Positions 40,304 to 49,835 of a stretch of 64,000 bases of DNA are shown in pieces. The notes below the pieces were generated by a model, which ran no database searches, was not told the origin of the DNA, and was given only the letters and a program-made list of their open reading frames with translations. The translations under genes were made by a program, and so were the position numbers. Position 1 is the stretch's first letter. Every line of letters begins with the position of its first letter. The DNA is from Burkholderiaceae bacterium (GTDB lineage Bacteria; Pseudomonadota; Gammaproteobacteria; Burkholderiales; Burkholderiaceae_C): positions 124,001 through 188,000 of the forward strand of contig JAIESX010000001.1 of the NCBI GenBank assembly GCA_019745555.1. The letters are read 5' to 3'.

Positions 40304-41677
40304 CTACTGCTGCGGCGCTTCGCGCAGCTCCACATAGGCACGTGCACGCACGTCGCGCACCCAGTTCTCGTAGGCCTCTGCCGTCTTGCGCTCACGCAGC
40401 ATGCCGCGCACAAGTTCGCGCTGCTCACGCTCGCTCAGCGCTGCATTGCGACGCTCGAGCAGCTGGATCAGGTGCACACCGAAGCGGGAGATCAGGGGCT
40501 GGCTGATCTGCCCGGGCGCGAGCTGGTCCATGACGCGCTCGAACTCGGGCACAAACATGCCAGGATTGGCCCAGCCCAGATCGCCGCCCTGGGCGGCACT
40601 GCCATCCTGTGAGTGCTGGCGCGCCAGGCTTGCAAAGTCGGTTTCGCCACTGACGATGCGGCGGCGGAAATCATTCAGTTTGTCGCGCGCCTGGGCCTCG
40701 CTGAGCTGGGTGCCGGGCACCAGCAGGATGTGGCGCGCCCGACTCTGGGTCACCGTGGTCGGCGGCAGGCCGGGCTGGCGCCGTTCGATCAGCTTGAGCA
40801 CATGAAAACCGGCCCCGGAGCGCACCAGACCCGCCACGCCGCCGGGCGCCAGGGTACGCACCGCATCGACGAACAGGCCGGGATAGCGATCGGCCGGGCG
40901 CAGACCGAGCTGACCGCCGTTGCTGCGATCGGGCGCGTCGGAATGCTCGCGCGCCAGCGCGGCGAAGTCCTCGCCGCGACGTGCGCGCTGCAGCGCCTGC
41001 TCGGCCCTGGTCTGGCGCTCGCGCTGCTGGGCCTCGTCCGCGTTCTCGGGCACGACCACGAGGATGTGCGCGATGTGGATGAGCTGACGCGCCGGATCGC
41101 CGGCCAGTTGCTGCTGCTCGGCCAGGTACTGGTCCACCTCCACATCGCTGACACGCACGCGCGACTCGACCTCGCGCTCGCGCAGCCGCGTCAACATGAG
41201 CTGCTCGCTGAGCTGCTCGCGGAAGCGAGCATAGTCTATGCCTTCACGCTGCAGCTGCTGCCGCAGCTGCTCCACCGTGAGCTGGTTCTGGCTCGCCACG
41301 GATTGCTCGGCCTGGTCGATCGAGGGTTCGTCGATCCGGATGCCACTTTCCTTGGCCAGCTGCAGCTGGGCCCGGTCGTTGATCAACTGGTTCAGCACCT
41401 GACGCGCGAGTTCGCGCAGATCGGGCTGGGGCTGGCGCTGGGCCGCCAGCTGGCGGCGGATGCGCTCGACCTGGGCGCTGACCTGCTGATTGGTGATGGG
41501 CTCGGCATTGACCACAGCCACGATGAAATCGGCCGAGCGCACGCCGGGCACCAGCACGGCGGGCTCGGTCAAGGCCGGTGCAGGCGCAGCACCGGGGGTG
41601 CGCAGGCCCTGGCCCCATGCCGGCGTGCCGGTCAGCAGGAGAGCCAGCAGGAATGCCGGGATTCGGGACACAGTCAT
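40304..41677 (-). CDS. surA: Periplasmic peptidyl-prolyl isomerase/chaperone SurA
   Basis: The 457-residue protein has a signal peptide (MTVSRIPAFLLALLLTGTPAWG), a SurA N-terminal chaperone domain (about 45-190) and two parvulin domains (about 200-300 and 310-410) with IAHILVVVP and RARHILLVPG starts, and a C-terminal helix that completes the chaperone core. It escorts unfolded outer membrane proteins, among them LptD, through the periplasm. It sits 3 bp after lptD, which is a known client, and just before rsmA. Confidence 0.95.
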   Translation of the reverse strand: MTVSRIPAFLLALLLTGTPAWGQGLRTPGAAPAPALTEPAVLVPGVRSADFIVAVVNAEPITNQQVSAQVERIRRQLAAQRQPQPDLRELARQVLNQLINDRAQLQLAKESGIRIDEPSIDQAEQSVASQNQLTVEQLRQQLQREGIDYARFREQLSEQLMLTRLREREVESRVRVSDVEVDQYLAEQQQLAGDPARQLIHIAHILVVVPENADEAQQRERQTRAEQALQRARRGEDFAALAREHSDAPDRSNGGQLGLRPADRYPGLFVDAVRTLAPGGVAGLVRSGAGFHVLKLIERRQPGLPPTTVTQSRARHILLVPGTQLSEAQARDKLNDFRRRIVSGETDFASLARQHSQDGSAAQGGDLGWANPGMFVPEFERVMDQLAPGQISQPLISRFGVHLIQLLERRNAALSEREQRELVRGMLRERKTAEAYENWVRDVRARAYVELREAPQQ

Positions 41678-41680
41678 GGG

Positions 41681-44071
41681 TCAATCGTAATTGCTGAAGC
41701 GGCTCGGTGCCGTCACCTGCTGGCGCAGGACCTGGTAGCGGGGAATATTTCTCTGCAGCGACTGCAGCGGATCGATGCCCACGCGCGAGAAGCCCACCAG
41801 CTCGAGCTGGAACATGATGCGGCGGGTGCTCGTCACGACACCGGTCTGCAGTCGTTCGAGCACGATGCGGCCCAACCAGCACCCCGCATCGTATTCCAGG
41901 CCGATGATCGAATCGACCAGCTTGTCGTCCTGCATGCTGTAGTTCAGGCGGCCCACGCTGTACCAGCGCCCGGGTCCCTGGCCCTGGCCTCGTCCCAGGT
42001 CCTTGCCCTTGTCGCCCCAGAGATCGTTGAGCGGCCACTGCCAGCCGATGTCCACGAGTTCACTGAGGTTGCGCTGGTAGCGGTAGGCCACGTTGACCAC
42101 GCGGTAGTTGCTGGGGTTGTAGCGCATGCTGACCGTAGAGCGCTCGGACTCACCGGTCTTCTGGTTGTATTGCACCGTGCTGTCCAAATTCCAGCGCGGG
42201 TCGATGGTCAGACCCGCACCCAGCAGGATGTCACTCACCCCCTTGGGGGAGGGCGTACCGCCGGGCAGAGTCACGCGCTGATCTTCGAAACGCAGACGCT
42301 GCGCGATGCCCAGGCGCAGGATCTCGGCCCCGGTGTCCGGGTCCAGCAGCCGGGTGGACAGGCCACCGGTCAGCAGGTTGTTGTCGGCAATGCGGTCGTT
42401 GCCGACGAAGGCGTTCTCGCTGTAGATGCTGGCGAAGTTGAAGTCCAACAGGCCCGAGTCGTAGTTGGGCAGGTAGTTCTGCTCGACATAGGGCGTGTAG
42501 ACGTAGAACAGGCGCGGCTCCAGCGTCTGGCGAAAGCCGCTGCCGAAGTAGCTGGCATCGCGCTCGAAGACCAGGCCGGTGTCCAGGCTGTAAGTCGGCA
42601 CCGTGCGCCCCGCCTGACGCTGGCCGTTGGCCAGCGCCCGGTCGAAGTTGTAATTGACCGAGTGGACCGACATGCGCGGGATGATGAAACCCGCAGCTCC
42701 CAGCAGGGGATAGCTCAGCTGCCCCTTCGCCACGCTGCGCTGCGCGTTGGGCTGCCCGGTCAGCGCGGAGCTGGCCTGGAAATCGGTGTAGTCGGCCTCC
42801 AACCCCAGGTCAAATCCCGCCGCATAGGGCTGGGTGTAGCGCGCCACGATCTGCGGCAGCCGGTCATAGGGCGGCACGATAGGGGCCAGCGGATCCTGCA
42901 GCGTCTGCCATTGCAGGGTGCGCAAGGTGGCCGAGTAGGGCCCCCGGTTCCAGTTCAGGCCGACATCGTTGGCCAGCAGGCGCTGGGTCAGGGATGGGGT
43001 GGCGCGCGGGAAATCGCGCCAGTAGTCGTCGTCGCTGACCCGGTTGAGGTTGAGGTTGAGGCCCAGGGCGCCCCACGATGGGTCCGACACGCCGCCCCTG
43101 TGCTGAAACGACCGGCCCCAGCGATCCCGGTCGCGCAGCTTGTCCGAGGGCATGTAGTCGGCGCGCAGCTGTCCCGAATAGCCCGCCTCCAGATAACGGA
43201 ACTGGCCGCCATAGTTGACGCCACGCTGGCTCATCACCGTCGGGTAGAAGGTGGCGTCGCGATTGGGTGCGATGTTCCAGTAGTAGGGCGTGGTGACCGA
43301 GGTGCCGCTGATGTTGTAGGCACTGAAGGTCGGCGATAGAAAGCCCGATTTGCGTTTTTCGGTCAGCGGGAAGGTCATGGACGACAGGCCCAGCACGCGC
43401 ACGTTCTGGAAGCTCACCGTCACGTCCTCTGCCTCGGCCGCCTCTTCCTCGGAGTCCAGGCGCAGCGTGGCCGCGCGCAAGATCCAGGCCGGCATCCAGT
43501 CCGGGCCAGGCTCGCGCTGGCAGGTCGTGAAGGTGGCGTTGCGCACCACGGCGCGCTTGTCGTCGAGGAAATCGATGCGTTCGGCCTCACCATGGGCGTC
43601 GTTGGACAGCAGGCGGTAGCGGGCCTGGTCGAAAAAGCCCTCGAAGGCGTCGATGCGCAGATCGAGCGCCGGGCCCTCGAAGACATTGCCCGCCTGGTTC
43701 ACACGCACGTCGCCGCGGGCCCGGGCGAGATCGCGCGCCTGGTCGTATTCAAGACGATCGGCGCGGATCGTCATGTCGGCACGCCGGAACTCCACGCCGC
43801 CTTCCAGCACGATCTCGGTGTCACTCTCGGCGGACAGTCGCTCGCCGTAGACGTAGGTCGGTGAGGCGGTGCGCTGCTGCTGGCTCAGGGACTCGGCCAG
43901 CATGGGGCTGAGCCGCAGTTCCAGCGGCGTCTCGGACAGGCTCTGCGCCTGCGCCGCGGAGCCGTGCCACAGCGCACAGAGCAGCAGCGCCAGCGGGTTC
44001 AGGGCAGGACGGGAGAGGCGGGGCAAAGCGGACGGTCCGGAGAAGCAGGGTTTGTAGAATGGATTATCCAT
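41681..44071 (-). CDS. lptD: LPS-assembly protein LptD
   Basis: The 796-residue protein has a signal peptide ending near AAQAQ (42), an OstA/LptD N-terminal domain (about 70-190: EGGVEFRRADMTIRADRLEY) and a long C-terminal beta-barrel (about 230-796). The mature protein has two cysteines (in FTTCQRE and DAGCWLG), fewer than the four of E. coli. With LptE it inserts LPS into the outer membrane and is essential in most Gram-negatives. The ATG 44071 lies only 1 bp from the group II intron, so promoter and ribosome binding site must come from intron sequence or the start must differ. Confidence 0.95.
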   Translation of the reverse strand: MDNPFYKPCFSGPSALPRLSRPALNPLALLLCALWHGSAAQAQSLSETPLELRLSPMLAESLSQQQRTASPTYVYGERLSAESDTEIVLEGGVEFRRADMTIRADRLEYDQARDLARARGDVRVNQAGNVFEGPALDLRIDAFEGFFDQARYRLLSNDAHGEAERIDFLDDKRAVVRNATFTTCQREPGPDWMPAWILRAATLRLDSEEEAAEAEDVTVSFQNVRVLGLSSMTFPLTEKRKSGFLSPTFSAYNISGTSVTTPYYWNIAPNRDATFYPTVMSQRGVNYGGQFRYLEAGYSGQLRADYMPSDKLRDRDRWGRSFQHRGGVSDPSWGALGLNLNLNRVSDDDYWRDFPRATPSLTQRLLANDVGLNWNRGPYSATLRTLQWQTLQDPLAPIVPPYDRLPQIVARYTQPYAAGFDLGLEADYTDFQASSALTGQPNAQRSVAKGQLSYPLLGAAGFIIPRMSVHSVNYNFDRALANGQRQAGRTVPTYSLDTGLVFERDASYFGSGFRQTLEPRLFYVYTPYVEQNYLPNYDSGLLDFNFASIYSENAFVGNDRIADNNLLTGGLSTRLLDPDTGAEILRLGIAQRLRFEDQRVTLPGGTPSPKGVSDILLGAGLTIDPRWNLDSTVQYNQKTGESERSTVSMRYNPSNYRVVNVAYRYQRNLSELVDIGWQWPLNDLWGDKGKDLGRGQGQGPGRWYSVGRLNYSMQDDKLVDSIIGLEYDAGCWLGRIVLERLQTGVVTSTRRIMFQLELVGFSRVGIDPLQSLQRNIPRYQVLRQQVTAPSRFSNYD

Positions 44072-44947
44072 GGTGCGACTCGCGTCGCTCCTTGCGGTCC
44101 TTGTGATCGCCTTATCAGCGAGTTTTCCCTCTGAAAAGAGGTCAACTCTGCCCTCGAAAGAGGGTTACTTGTGGGGTAGCCAAATGGCTCAATTTGGCTG
44201 CTCCAGTCCGCACCTACAGGGTACGGAAATGGTGAAATACAACCTTAAGGGATGTGTTTCGTTGCCAAAAAGATACATATTTCCGTCTGGAAAGGCTTCT
44301 TTACGCCTTGTTACAAATTTATTTGTAGCAAGGGTACTGATTTGGGAGCGCAACCGCTCTCTGTGTCTTGTTTCTTACCGAAACCACGCTTGGAACAGCG
44401 TGACCTTGACTACACGTGCGCTTGGAGTAATCCGGGGGTTCGAAGCTGTAGTTAAACGATCTGTGCGCAAGCACATAAGGCGAACGCAAGTTCGTCTCAA
44501 CTCTGCGAGCAAGACGCAGAGGGATCGCCAAGGTAAAGGGTACGGGAAACATACTGTGAACTCTCGTTCGAACCGTCGTCACCATTAGGCAGCTTACGCT
44601 TGCCTCCCTCTCACGAGGGGAGCTGCAGCCAAAAGGCGTCAGGTCTGGAAGTGCCGGTCGTGATTCGGCATTTCGTTTCCCAAAACGATCTGCGGCGGAT
44701 AGAGAGTCCCTAACCCCATCTGTCTGGTAGCCACCAGACTGGGCACGGAGGGAAACGAGGTAAGCCCCATTCATCGCCAGCCCGCAAGGGTTGGCAACCT
44801 GCGAGTAATCAAAGGCCATGGTGGAGGGGGTAGAGGAAGAGGCAAAAGCGAATGCCGGTCTGTAATGGATCGGATAGGTCATGCCTAAGCGAAAGCGAGC
44901 AGACTTGCCTCAGGTGCGACAGCGTAAAGCCGTTGCGACTTTAACTA

Positions 44948-44978
44948 TGACCCAGAGGGTATCTGACCCTCTGGGTCA
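44948..44978 (+). ncRNA. Hairpin just upstream of the maturase start (intron RNA)
   Basis: A perfect 13-bp stem (44948-44960 with 44966-44978, ATCTG loop), 39 bp before the maturase ATG. It is probably part of intron domain III/IV and may affect maturase translation. The segment 44073-45017 holds only intron RNA; short open frames inside lack codon bias. Confidence 0.6.
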
Positions 44979-45017
44979 GTGCCTTCTTCAAATGGGTTTA
45001 CCTAACTGGAGAATGGT

Positions 45018-46721
45018 ATGGAACACATCGGCAACGATGCTGCATCTCCGGACGAATCAAGTGAATGGCACTCCATCGATTGGAAGGCCGTCATGCAGTT
45101 CGTCGGAAAGGCGCAGATGCGCATTGCGCAGGCAGAACTGGAGAAGGACTTTCGAAGGGTCGCAAGACTCACAAGAGGTCTCATCCGATCCTGGCAAGCC
45201 AAGGCATTGGCCGTCAGGAAAGTAACTGAGAACAGAGGGAAGCGGACGAGTGGCATCGACCGCGAACTTTGGGACACGCCAGAGAAGAAATGGAAGGCGG
45301 TTAATCGACTGAATCCAACGGGGTACCGGGCACGCCCATTGCGGCGGGTCTATATCCCGAAAGCCAACGGGAAGGAAAGGCCTTTGGGCATACCGACCAT
45401 GTTGGATAGGGCGATGCAGGCTCTATACCTGCTCGCGCTGGAGCCTGTCGCAGAGTGCCACGCCGATCCGAACTCCTACGGGTTTCGGAGAAATCGGGCA
45501 ACGCACGATGCGCGGCAACAGCTATTTGTGTCTCTGTCCAGACAGGTTTCGGCCGAATGGATATTGGATGCAGATATCAAGGGGTTCTTCGACAACATCA
45601 ACCACGCGTGGCTGCTGAACCATGTCCATATGGACAGACGGGTTCTCCATAAATGGCTGAAATCAGGGGTGGTTGACAGGGGTCAACTCCGCCGCACGGA
45701 GGAGGGTACACCGCAGGGCGGGATCATTTCTCCGGTGTTAGCGAACATCACGCTGGATGGTTTGGAACAGGGCCTCATGGAGTTCTTACGAACGAAATTG
45801 GGGACCAAAGCCGCTCTCCGCGCGAAGGTGAATCTGGTGAGGTATGCCGACGACTTCGTGGTGTCTGGTAGCTCGAAAGAGCTGCTGGAAACCGTTGTCC
45901 GACCTTGGGTGGTGGAGTTTCTGCGCGAGCGGGGACTGACACTGTCCGAGGAAAAGACGAGCGTGGTGCATATCGAGCAAGGTTTTGATTTTCTAGGGTG
46001 GAACTTCCGGAAGTACTCCGGAAAACTGCTCATCAAGCCGAGCAAGAAGAATGTGAAAGCGTTCTATGCGAAGGTGAAGGAAATCATTGCCGGTTCGCTA
46101 TCGCTTCCAAAGTATCAACTGATACGGCGCCTGAACCCAGTCCTCAAAGGCTGGGCTCAGTACCACAAAGGAGTTGTGGCCAAGGAAGCCTTCAACCGCA
46201 TGGACAGCCAGATTTTCTGGCGGTTGATGCGGTGGGGGCTTCGGAGGCACCCGCGTAAAAGCAGGAAATGGGTTCTGGCCCATTACTGGAAACACTGGAG
46301 CGCAGGCTACAGGTTTACGGCACAAGTCCGCAATGATTTCGATGAGGTGGTGGCAACGGAGCTTTATGTTCTCGCCAGTACCAAAATCGAACGACACAAA
46401 AAGGTGAAAGGGGAGTTCAATCCCTTTGATCCCGCTTGGGTTGTCTATGGAGAACAGCTGCGGGTGGAACGAATGTCGCAGGACATTTGGAACAACCAAC
46501 GCTGGGCTCTGTGGATTCAGCAACGGGGTAATTGCGCCCTCTGTCAGCAAGCGATTGACATGGATAGTGAAAGGTACGACGACCACCATATCGTGTACCG
46601 GCAGTTCGGAGGCAGCGATGCCTTATCCAATCGGGTACTGCTGCACTCGATATGTCACAGGCGTGTCCACGCCCGAGGTTTGAAGGTCGTCAAGCCGGTC
46701 CCTGATACACGGGGACTTTAA
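45018..46721 (+). CDS. ltrA: Group II intron reverse transcriptase/maturase with HNH endonuclease
   Basis: The 567-residue protein has RT blocks in order: RRVYIPKANGKERPLGIPTM (about 111-130), ADIKGFFDNINH, TPQGGIISPVLANI, catalytic LVRYADDFVV, GLTLSEEKT and FDFLGWNF, then the maturase X domain (about 330-430) and a C-terminal HNH with CALCQQAID, DDHHIVYRQFGG and CHRRVHARG. It binds the intron RNA to help splicing and, as an RNP, copies the intron into DNA targets. It looks intact, with no internal stop, so the element may be mobile. Confidence 0.96.
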   Translation: MEHIGNDAASPDESSEWHSIDWKAVMQFVGKAQMRIAQAELEKDFRRVARLTRGLIRSWQAKALAVRKVTENRGKRTSGIDRELWDTPEKKWKAVNRLNPTGYRARPLRRVYIPKANGKERPLGIPTMLDRAMQALYLLALEPVAECHADPNSYGFRRNRATHDARQQLFVSLSRQVSAEWILDADIKGFFDNINHAWLLNHVHMDRRVLHKWLKSGVVDRGQLRRTEEGTPQGGIISPVLANITLDGLEQGLMEFLRTKLGTKAALRAKVNLVRYADDFVVSGSSKELLETVVRPWVVEFLRERGLTLSEEKTSVVHIEQGFDFLGWNFRKYSGKLLIKPSKKNVKAFYAKVKEIIAGSLSLPKYQLIRRLNPVLKGWAQYHKGVVAKEAFNRMDSQIFWRLMRWGLRRHPRKSRKWVLAHYWKHWSAGYRFTAQVRNDFDEVVATELYVLASTKIERHKKVKGEFNPFDPAWVVYGEQLRVERMSQDIWNNQRWALWIQQRGNCALCQQAIDMDSERYDDHHIVYRQFGGSDALSNRVLLHSICHRRVHARGLKVVKPVPDTRGL

Positions 46722-46782
46722 TCTGGTAAAGCAGTCGAAGGTTATGCAACCCGATGACGCTGTGTAGCCAGTGGTCGTGTGT

Positions 46783-46852
46783 GAGCCGTATGCAGGGAAA
46801 CTTGCACGTCCGGTTCGACGGGGGGGATATCATCGAAAGATGGTATCCCTAC
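46783..46852 (+). ncRNA. Group II intron domains V and VI
   Basis: Domain V reads GAGCCGTATGCAGGGAAACT at its 5' half and closes at GTCCGGTTC, with the conserved AGC-like catalytic base and GAAA tetraloop. Domain VI is a GGGATATCATC/GATGGTATCCC hairpin with a GAAA loop. Together they form the catalytic core and branch-site region of the intron. Confidence 0.85.
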
Positions 46853-47925
46853 CCTCCAGCGCCTCTTCTTCCAGCCCCATTCCCTGGGCCAGCCCCGAGC
46901 GGGCCGCCGCCTTCCAGCACTGGCTGGACGGGCTGGCCGGCCCCCGCCAGCTGCTTCTCCACACCCTGCGTCCGGCCTCGGCCGATGCCAGCTTTCGCCG
47001 CTATTTCCGCATCGATGCGGCTGACGGCAGCCGCATCATCATGGACGCGCCACCCGACAAGGAGAACTGCCGTCCCTTTGTCCAGATCGCCAGGCTGATG
47101 GACGATGCCGGTCTGCATGTACCTCAGGTGCTGGACTGGGACGAGTCCCGGGGCTTCATGCTGCTGTCCGACCTGGGCGGCCAGACCATGATGCAGGCCA
47201 TCGACAAGGAGCATGCCGCCACCAACCTGCCGCTGTACCTGCGCGCGGTGGATGCCCTCGTGAGCTGGCAGAAGGCATCGCGCCCCGAGGTCCTGCCGCC
47301 CTATGACACGGCCTTGCTGCGGCGCGAGCTCGAGCTCTTTCCCGATTGGTACCTCGCCAGGCATCGCGGCATCACGGTCGAAGGCAAGCTGCGTCAGACC
47401 CTGGACAGGATGTTCGAGCTCATCATCGAACGCAACCTGGCCTGGCCCGCGGTGTATGTGCATCGCGACTTCATGCCGCGCAACCTGATGATGCCGGGCG
47501 ACGCCGCCGAGACCCGGCTGGGCGTGCTGGACTTCCAGGACGCCGTCTACGGCCCGATCACCTACGACATTGCCAGCCTGATGCGCGACGCCTTCCTCTC
47601 CTGGGAGGAAGACTTCGTGCTCGACGTCACCATCCGTTACTGGCAGCAGGCCCGCAAGGCCGGTCTGCCCGTCGGCGACGATTTCGGCGAGTTCTACCGC
47701 GGTGTCGAATGGATGGGCCTGCAGCGCCATCTCAAGGTCGCTGGCATCTTCGCGCGGCTCACGCTGCGCGACGGCAAGCCGCAGTATCTGGCCGACGCAC
47801 CACGCTTCATCGCCTACATCCGCGCCACCTGCGCCCGCTACATCGAGCTCAAGCCCCTGCTGCGTCTGGTCGACGAGGTCGAGGGCATCACCGAGGTCAG
47901 TGGCTACGCCTACGGGCGCGTCTGA
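46840..47925 (+). CDS. amgK: Aminoglycoside phosphotransferase-family sugar kinase, AmgK-like
   Basis: The protein has 361 residues if started at ATG 46840, which lies inside intron domain VI. The original start was probably the ATG at 44070, which splicing may reconnect. The fold is APH-like: ASADASFRRYFRI near the nucleotide loop, VYVHRDFMPRNLMM with catalytic Asp and Asn, and GVLDFQDAVYGPITYD with the metal-binding Asp. AmgK phosphorylates the anomeric position of MurNAc and GlcNAc for cell-wall recycling; the MurU partner is at 33.3 kb. rsmE starts 5 bp after its stop. The divergent position next to lptD is the common arrangement. Confidence 0.85.
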   Translation: MVSLPSSASSSSPIPWASPERAAAFQHWLDGLAGPRQLLLHTLRPASADASFRRYFRIDAADGSRIIMDAPPDKENCRPFVQIARLMDDAGLHVPQVLDWDESRGFMLLSDLGGQTMMQAIDKEHAATNLPLYLRAVDALVSWQKASRPEVLPPYDTALLRRELELFPDWYLARHRGITVEGKLRQTLDRMFELIIERNLAWPAVYVHRDFMPRNLMMPGDAAETRLGVLDFQDAVYGPITYDIASLMRDAFLSWEEDFVLDVTIRYWQQARKAGLPVGDDFGEFYRGVEWMGLQRHLKVAGIFARLTLRDGKPQYLADAPRFIAYIRATCARYIELKPLLRLVDEVEGITEVSGYAYGRV

Positions 47926-47930
47926 ACGCG

Positions 47931-48647
47931 ATGCCGCGCTTCCACTGCCCCGTTTCCCTGTCCGTGGGCAGCACGCTCACGCTGCCCGCAGGCGCCGCGC
48001 GCCATGTCCAGGTCCTGCGCCTGCAGCCCGACGACACCATCACGCTCTTCAACGGCGAGGGTGGCGAATGCGAGGCCACGATCACGCGCATGGGCCGCAG
48101 CGAGGTGGAGGTGCGCATCACCTCGCACACGGCCGTCGAGCGCGAAGCACCGCGTGCCGTGCACCTGGCCCTGGGGGTGCCGGCCAACGAGCGCATGGAC
48201 TGGCTGGTCGAGAAGGCCGCCGAGCTGGGCGCGGCCAGCCTGCAGCCCTTGCAGACCGAACGCAGCGTGTTGCGCCTGAGCGGCGAACGGGCCGAGAAGA
48301 AGCGTCAGCATTGGCAGGCCATCGCGGTGGCGGCCTGCGAGCAGTGCGGCCGCAATCGTGTGCCGCCCGTAGCGGCCCTGCAGACCCTGCCCGCCTGGCT
48401 CGCCAGCGGCGCGCTGCCGCATCGGCGCCTGCTGCTCTCGCTGCAGGCTGACAGCCTGCCCCTGGCGCAGCAGGTCGCCCGGCTGGATGGTAGCCCGGTG
48501 GTCTTCCTCTCCGGCCCCGAAGGAGGCCTGAGCCCGGCCGAGGAGCAGGTCGCCCGTGCGGCAGGCTTCGTGCCTGTGAGCCTGGGGCCGCGCACCCTGC
48601 GCGCCGAAACCGCCCCCCTGGCCGCCCTCGCGGCTCTCACCCTCTGA
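47931..48647 (+). CDS. rsmE: 16S rRNA (uracil1498-N3)-methyltransferase
   Basis: The 238-residue SPOUT-class enzyme has an N-terminal PUA-like domain (MPRFHCPVSL, then RHVQVLRLQPDD) and a C-terminal knotted SAM-binding region with VFLSGPEGGLSPAE and SLGPRTLRAETA. It methylates U1498 of 16S rRNA. It begins 5 bp after the amgK stop, so the genes are co-transcribed, and is followed 9 bp later by an MFS gene. Confidence 0.94.
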   Translation: MPRFHCPVSLSVGSTLTLPAGAARHVQVLRLQPDDTITLFNGEGGECEATITRMGRSEVEVRITSHTAVEREAPRAVHLALGVPANERMDWLVEKAAELGAASLQPLQTERSVLRLSGERAEKKRQHWQAIAVAACEQCGRNRVPPVAALQTLPAWLASGALPHRRLLLSLQADSLPLAQQVARLDGSPVVFLSGPEGGLSPAEEQVARAAGFVPVSLGPRTLRAETAPLAALAALTL

Positions 48648-48656
48648 ACGCTCACC

Positions 48657-49829
48657 ATGAACCATCGCCTCGCGCTGCTGGCCATCTGCCAAGGCCTGTT
48701 CTTCACCAACAACGTGGTCTTCATCGCCATCAACGGCCTGGTGGGCCTGGCGCTCGCGCCCAAGGGCTGGATGGCCACCTTGCCGGTCATGGGCTATGTG
48801 GTGGGCGGCGCGCTGAGCACCGGCCTGGTCGCGCGCAGCCAGTCGCGCTGGGGCCGGCAGACGTCGTTCCAGATCGGCCTGCTGGTCGCGCTGGGCTCGG
48901 CCCTGCTCTGCGCCTATGCCGCCTGGAGCCGCAATTTCTGGCTGCTGATCGCGGCCACCGTCATCGCCGGCTACTACAGCGCCAACGGCCAGCTCTACCG
49001 TTTTGCGGCGGCCGAACTCGCACCAGCGAACTTCCGCGAGAAGGCCGTCTCGCTGGTACTGGCGGGCGGCCTGATCGGCGCCATAGCCGGCCCCAATCTC
49101 GCCAAGTACACGCGGGACCTGCTGGCCACGCCCTTTGCCGGGGCCTACCTCTCGCTCGCCGGCGTGGCAGCGCTGGGTCTGGTGCTCATGGCCTTCGTGA
49201 AGTTTCCCGCCGTGGCGGCAACCAGCGGCCACAGCGCCCAGGGCCGCAGCGTCTGGGAGCTGATGCGCCAGCCCCTGTTCCTCGTCGCCGTGGTCGGCGC
49301 CGCCCTGGGCTATGGCGTGATGAATCTGCTGATGGCTGCCACCCCGCTGGCCATGCAGGTCTGCGGCTTCCCCTTTGACGATGCGGCGCTGGTGCTGGAG
49401 TGGCATGTGATCGGCATGTTCGCGCCCGGCTTCTTCACTGGCCACCTGATCAAGCGCTTCGGTACCCTGAGCGTCATGGGCGTGGGCGTGCTGCTTAATT
49501 TCCTGTGCATCGTGATCGCGCTTTCGGGCGTGGACTTGCACCAGTTCCTGATCGCGCTCTTCCTGCTGGGTGTGGGCTGGAACTTCCTCTTTACCGGCAG
49601 CACCACGCTGGCGCTGCAGGCCTACCGACCGGAAGAAAAGGACCGGGCCCAGGCAGCCATCAATTTCGCGGTGTTCGCGGTGATGGCGCTGACCTCCTTC
49701 GCCTCCGGTGCCCTGGTCACGACCCAGGGCTGGCAGCTGCTCAACTGGGGCTCGCTGATTCCCGTGGCGCTCACGGGCCTGGCCCTGCTCTGGCTGGCCC
49801 TGCGTCGACAGGCCGCACGCCAGGCCTGA
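48657..49829 (+). CDS. MFS transporter
   Basis: The 390-residue polytopic protein has about twelve hydrophobic helices, with a positively charged loop (RSQSRWGRQ) between helices 2 and 3 as in major facilitator proteins and a second-half equivalent (HLIKRFGTLSVM). No specific substrate motif is recognised. It is the last gene of the amgK-rsmE-MFS run, with a 9-bp gap to rsmE. It converges on the lipase-like hydrolase with 6 bp between stops and no clear terminator. Confidence 0.85.
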   Translation: MNHRLALLAICQGLFFTNNVVFIAINGLVGLALAPKGWMATLPVMGYVVGGALSTGLVARSQSRWGRQTSFQIGLLVALGSALLCAYAAWSRNFWLLIAATVIAGYYSANGQLYRFAAAELAPANFREKAVSLVLAGGLIGAIAGPNLAKYTRDLLATPFAGAYLSLAGVAALGLVLMAFVKFPAVAATSGHSAQGRSVWELMRQPLFLVAVVGAALGYGVMNLLMAATPLAMQVCGFPFDDAALVLEWHVIGMFAPGFFTGHLIKRFGTLSVMGVGVLLNFLCIVIALSGVDLHQFLIALFLLGVGWNFLFTGSTTLALQAYRPEEKDRAQAAINFAVFAVMALTSFASGALVTTQGWQLLNWGSLIPVALTGLALLWLALRRQAARQA

Positions 49830-49835
49830 ACGCCC

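Larger units (their letters stand above)
44073..46852 (+). mobile_element. Group II intron with reverse transcriptase/maturase
   Basis: The 5' end GTGCGACTCG fits the GUGYG consensus. About 945 nt of structured non-coding RNA (domains I-III), a domain IV carrying the maturase gene, a domain V (46783-46816) and a domain VI hairpin (46827-46849) follow. The right end is placed at the CCCTAC end of domain VI and is uncertain by a few bases. Composition is less GC-rich than the surrounding genes, consistent with transfer. The insertion lies in the divergent lptD/amgK start region: it begins directly after an ATG on the plus strand that also marks the lptD start on the minus strand (CCATGG). Confidence 0.88.

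Noticed and set aside
44319-44882. 187-codon minus-strand frame within the intron
   Set aside because: It lies in intron RNA domains, has no family resemblance or codon bias, and overlaps a structural RNA.
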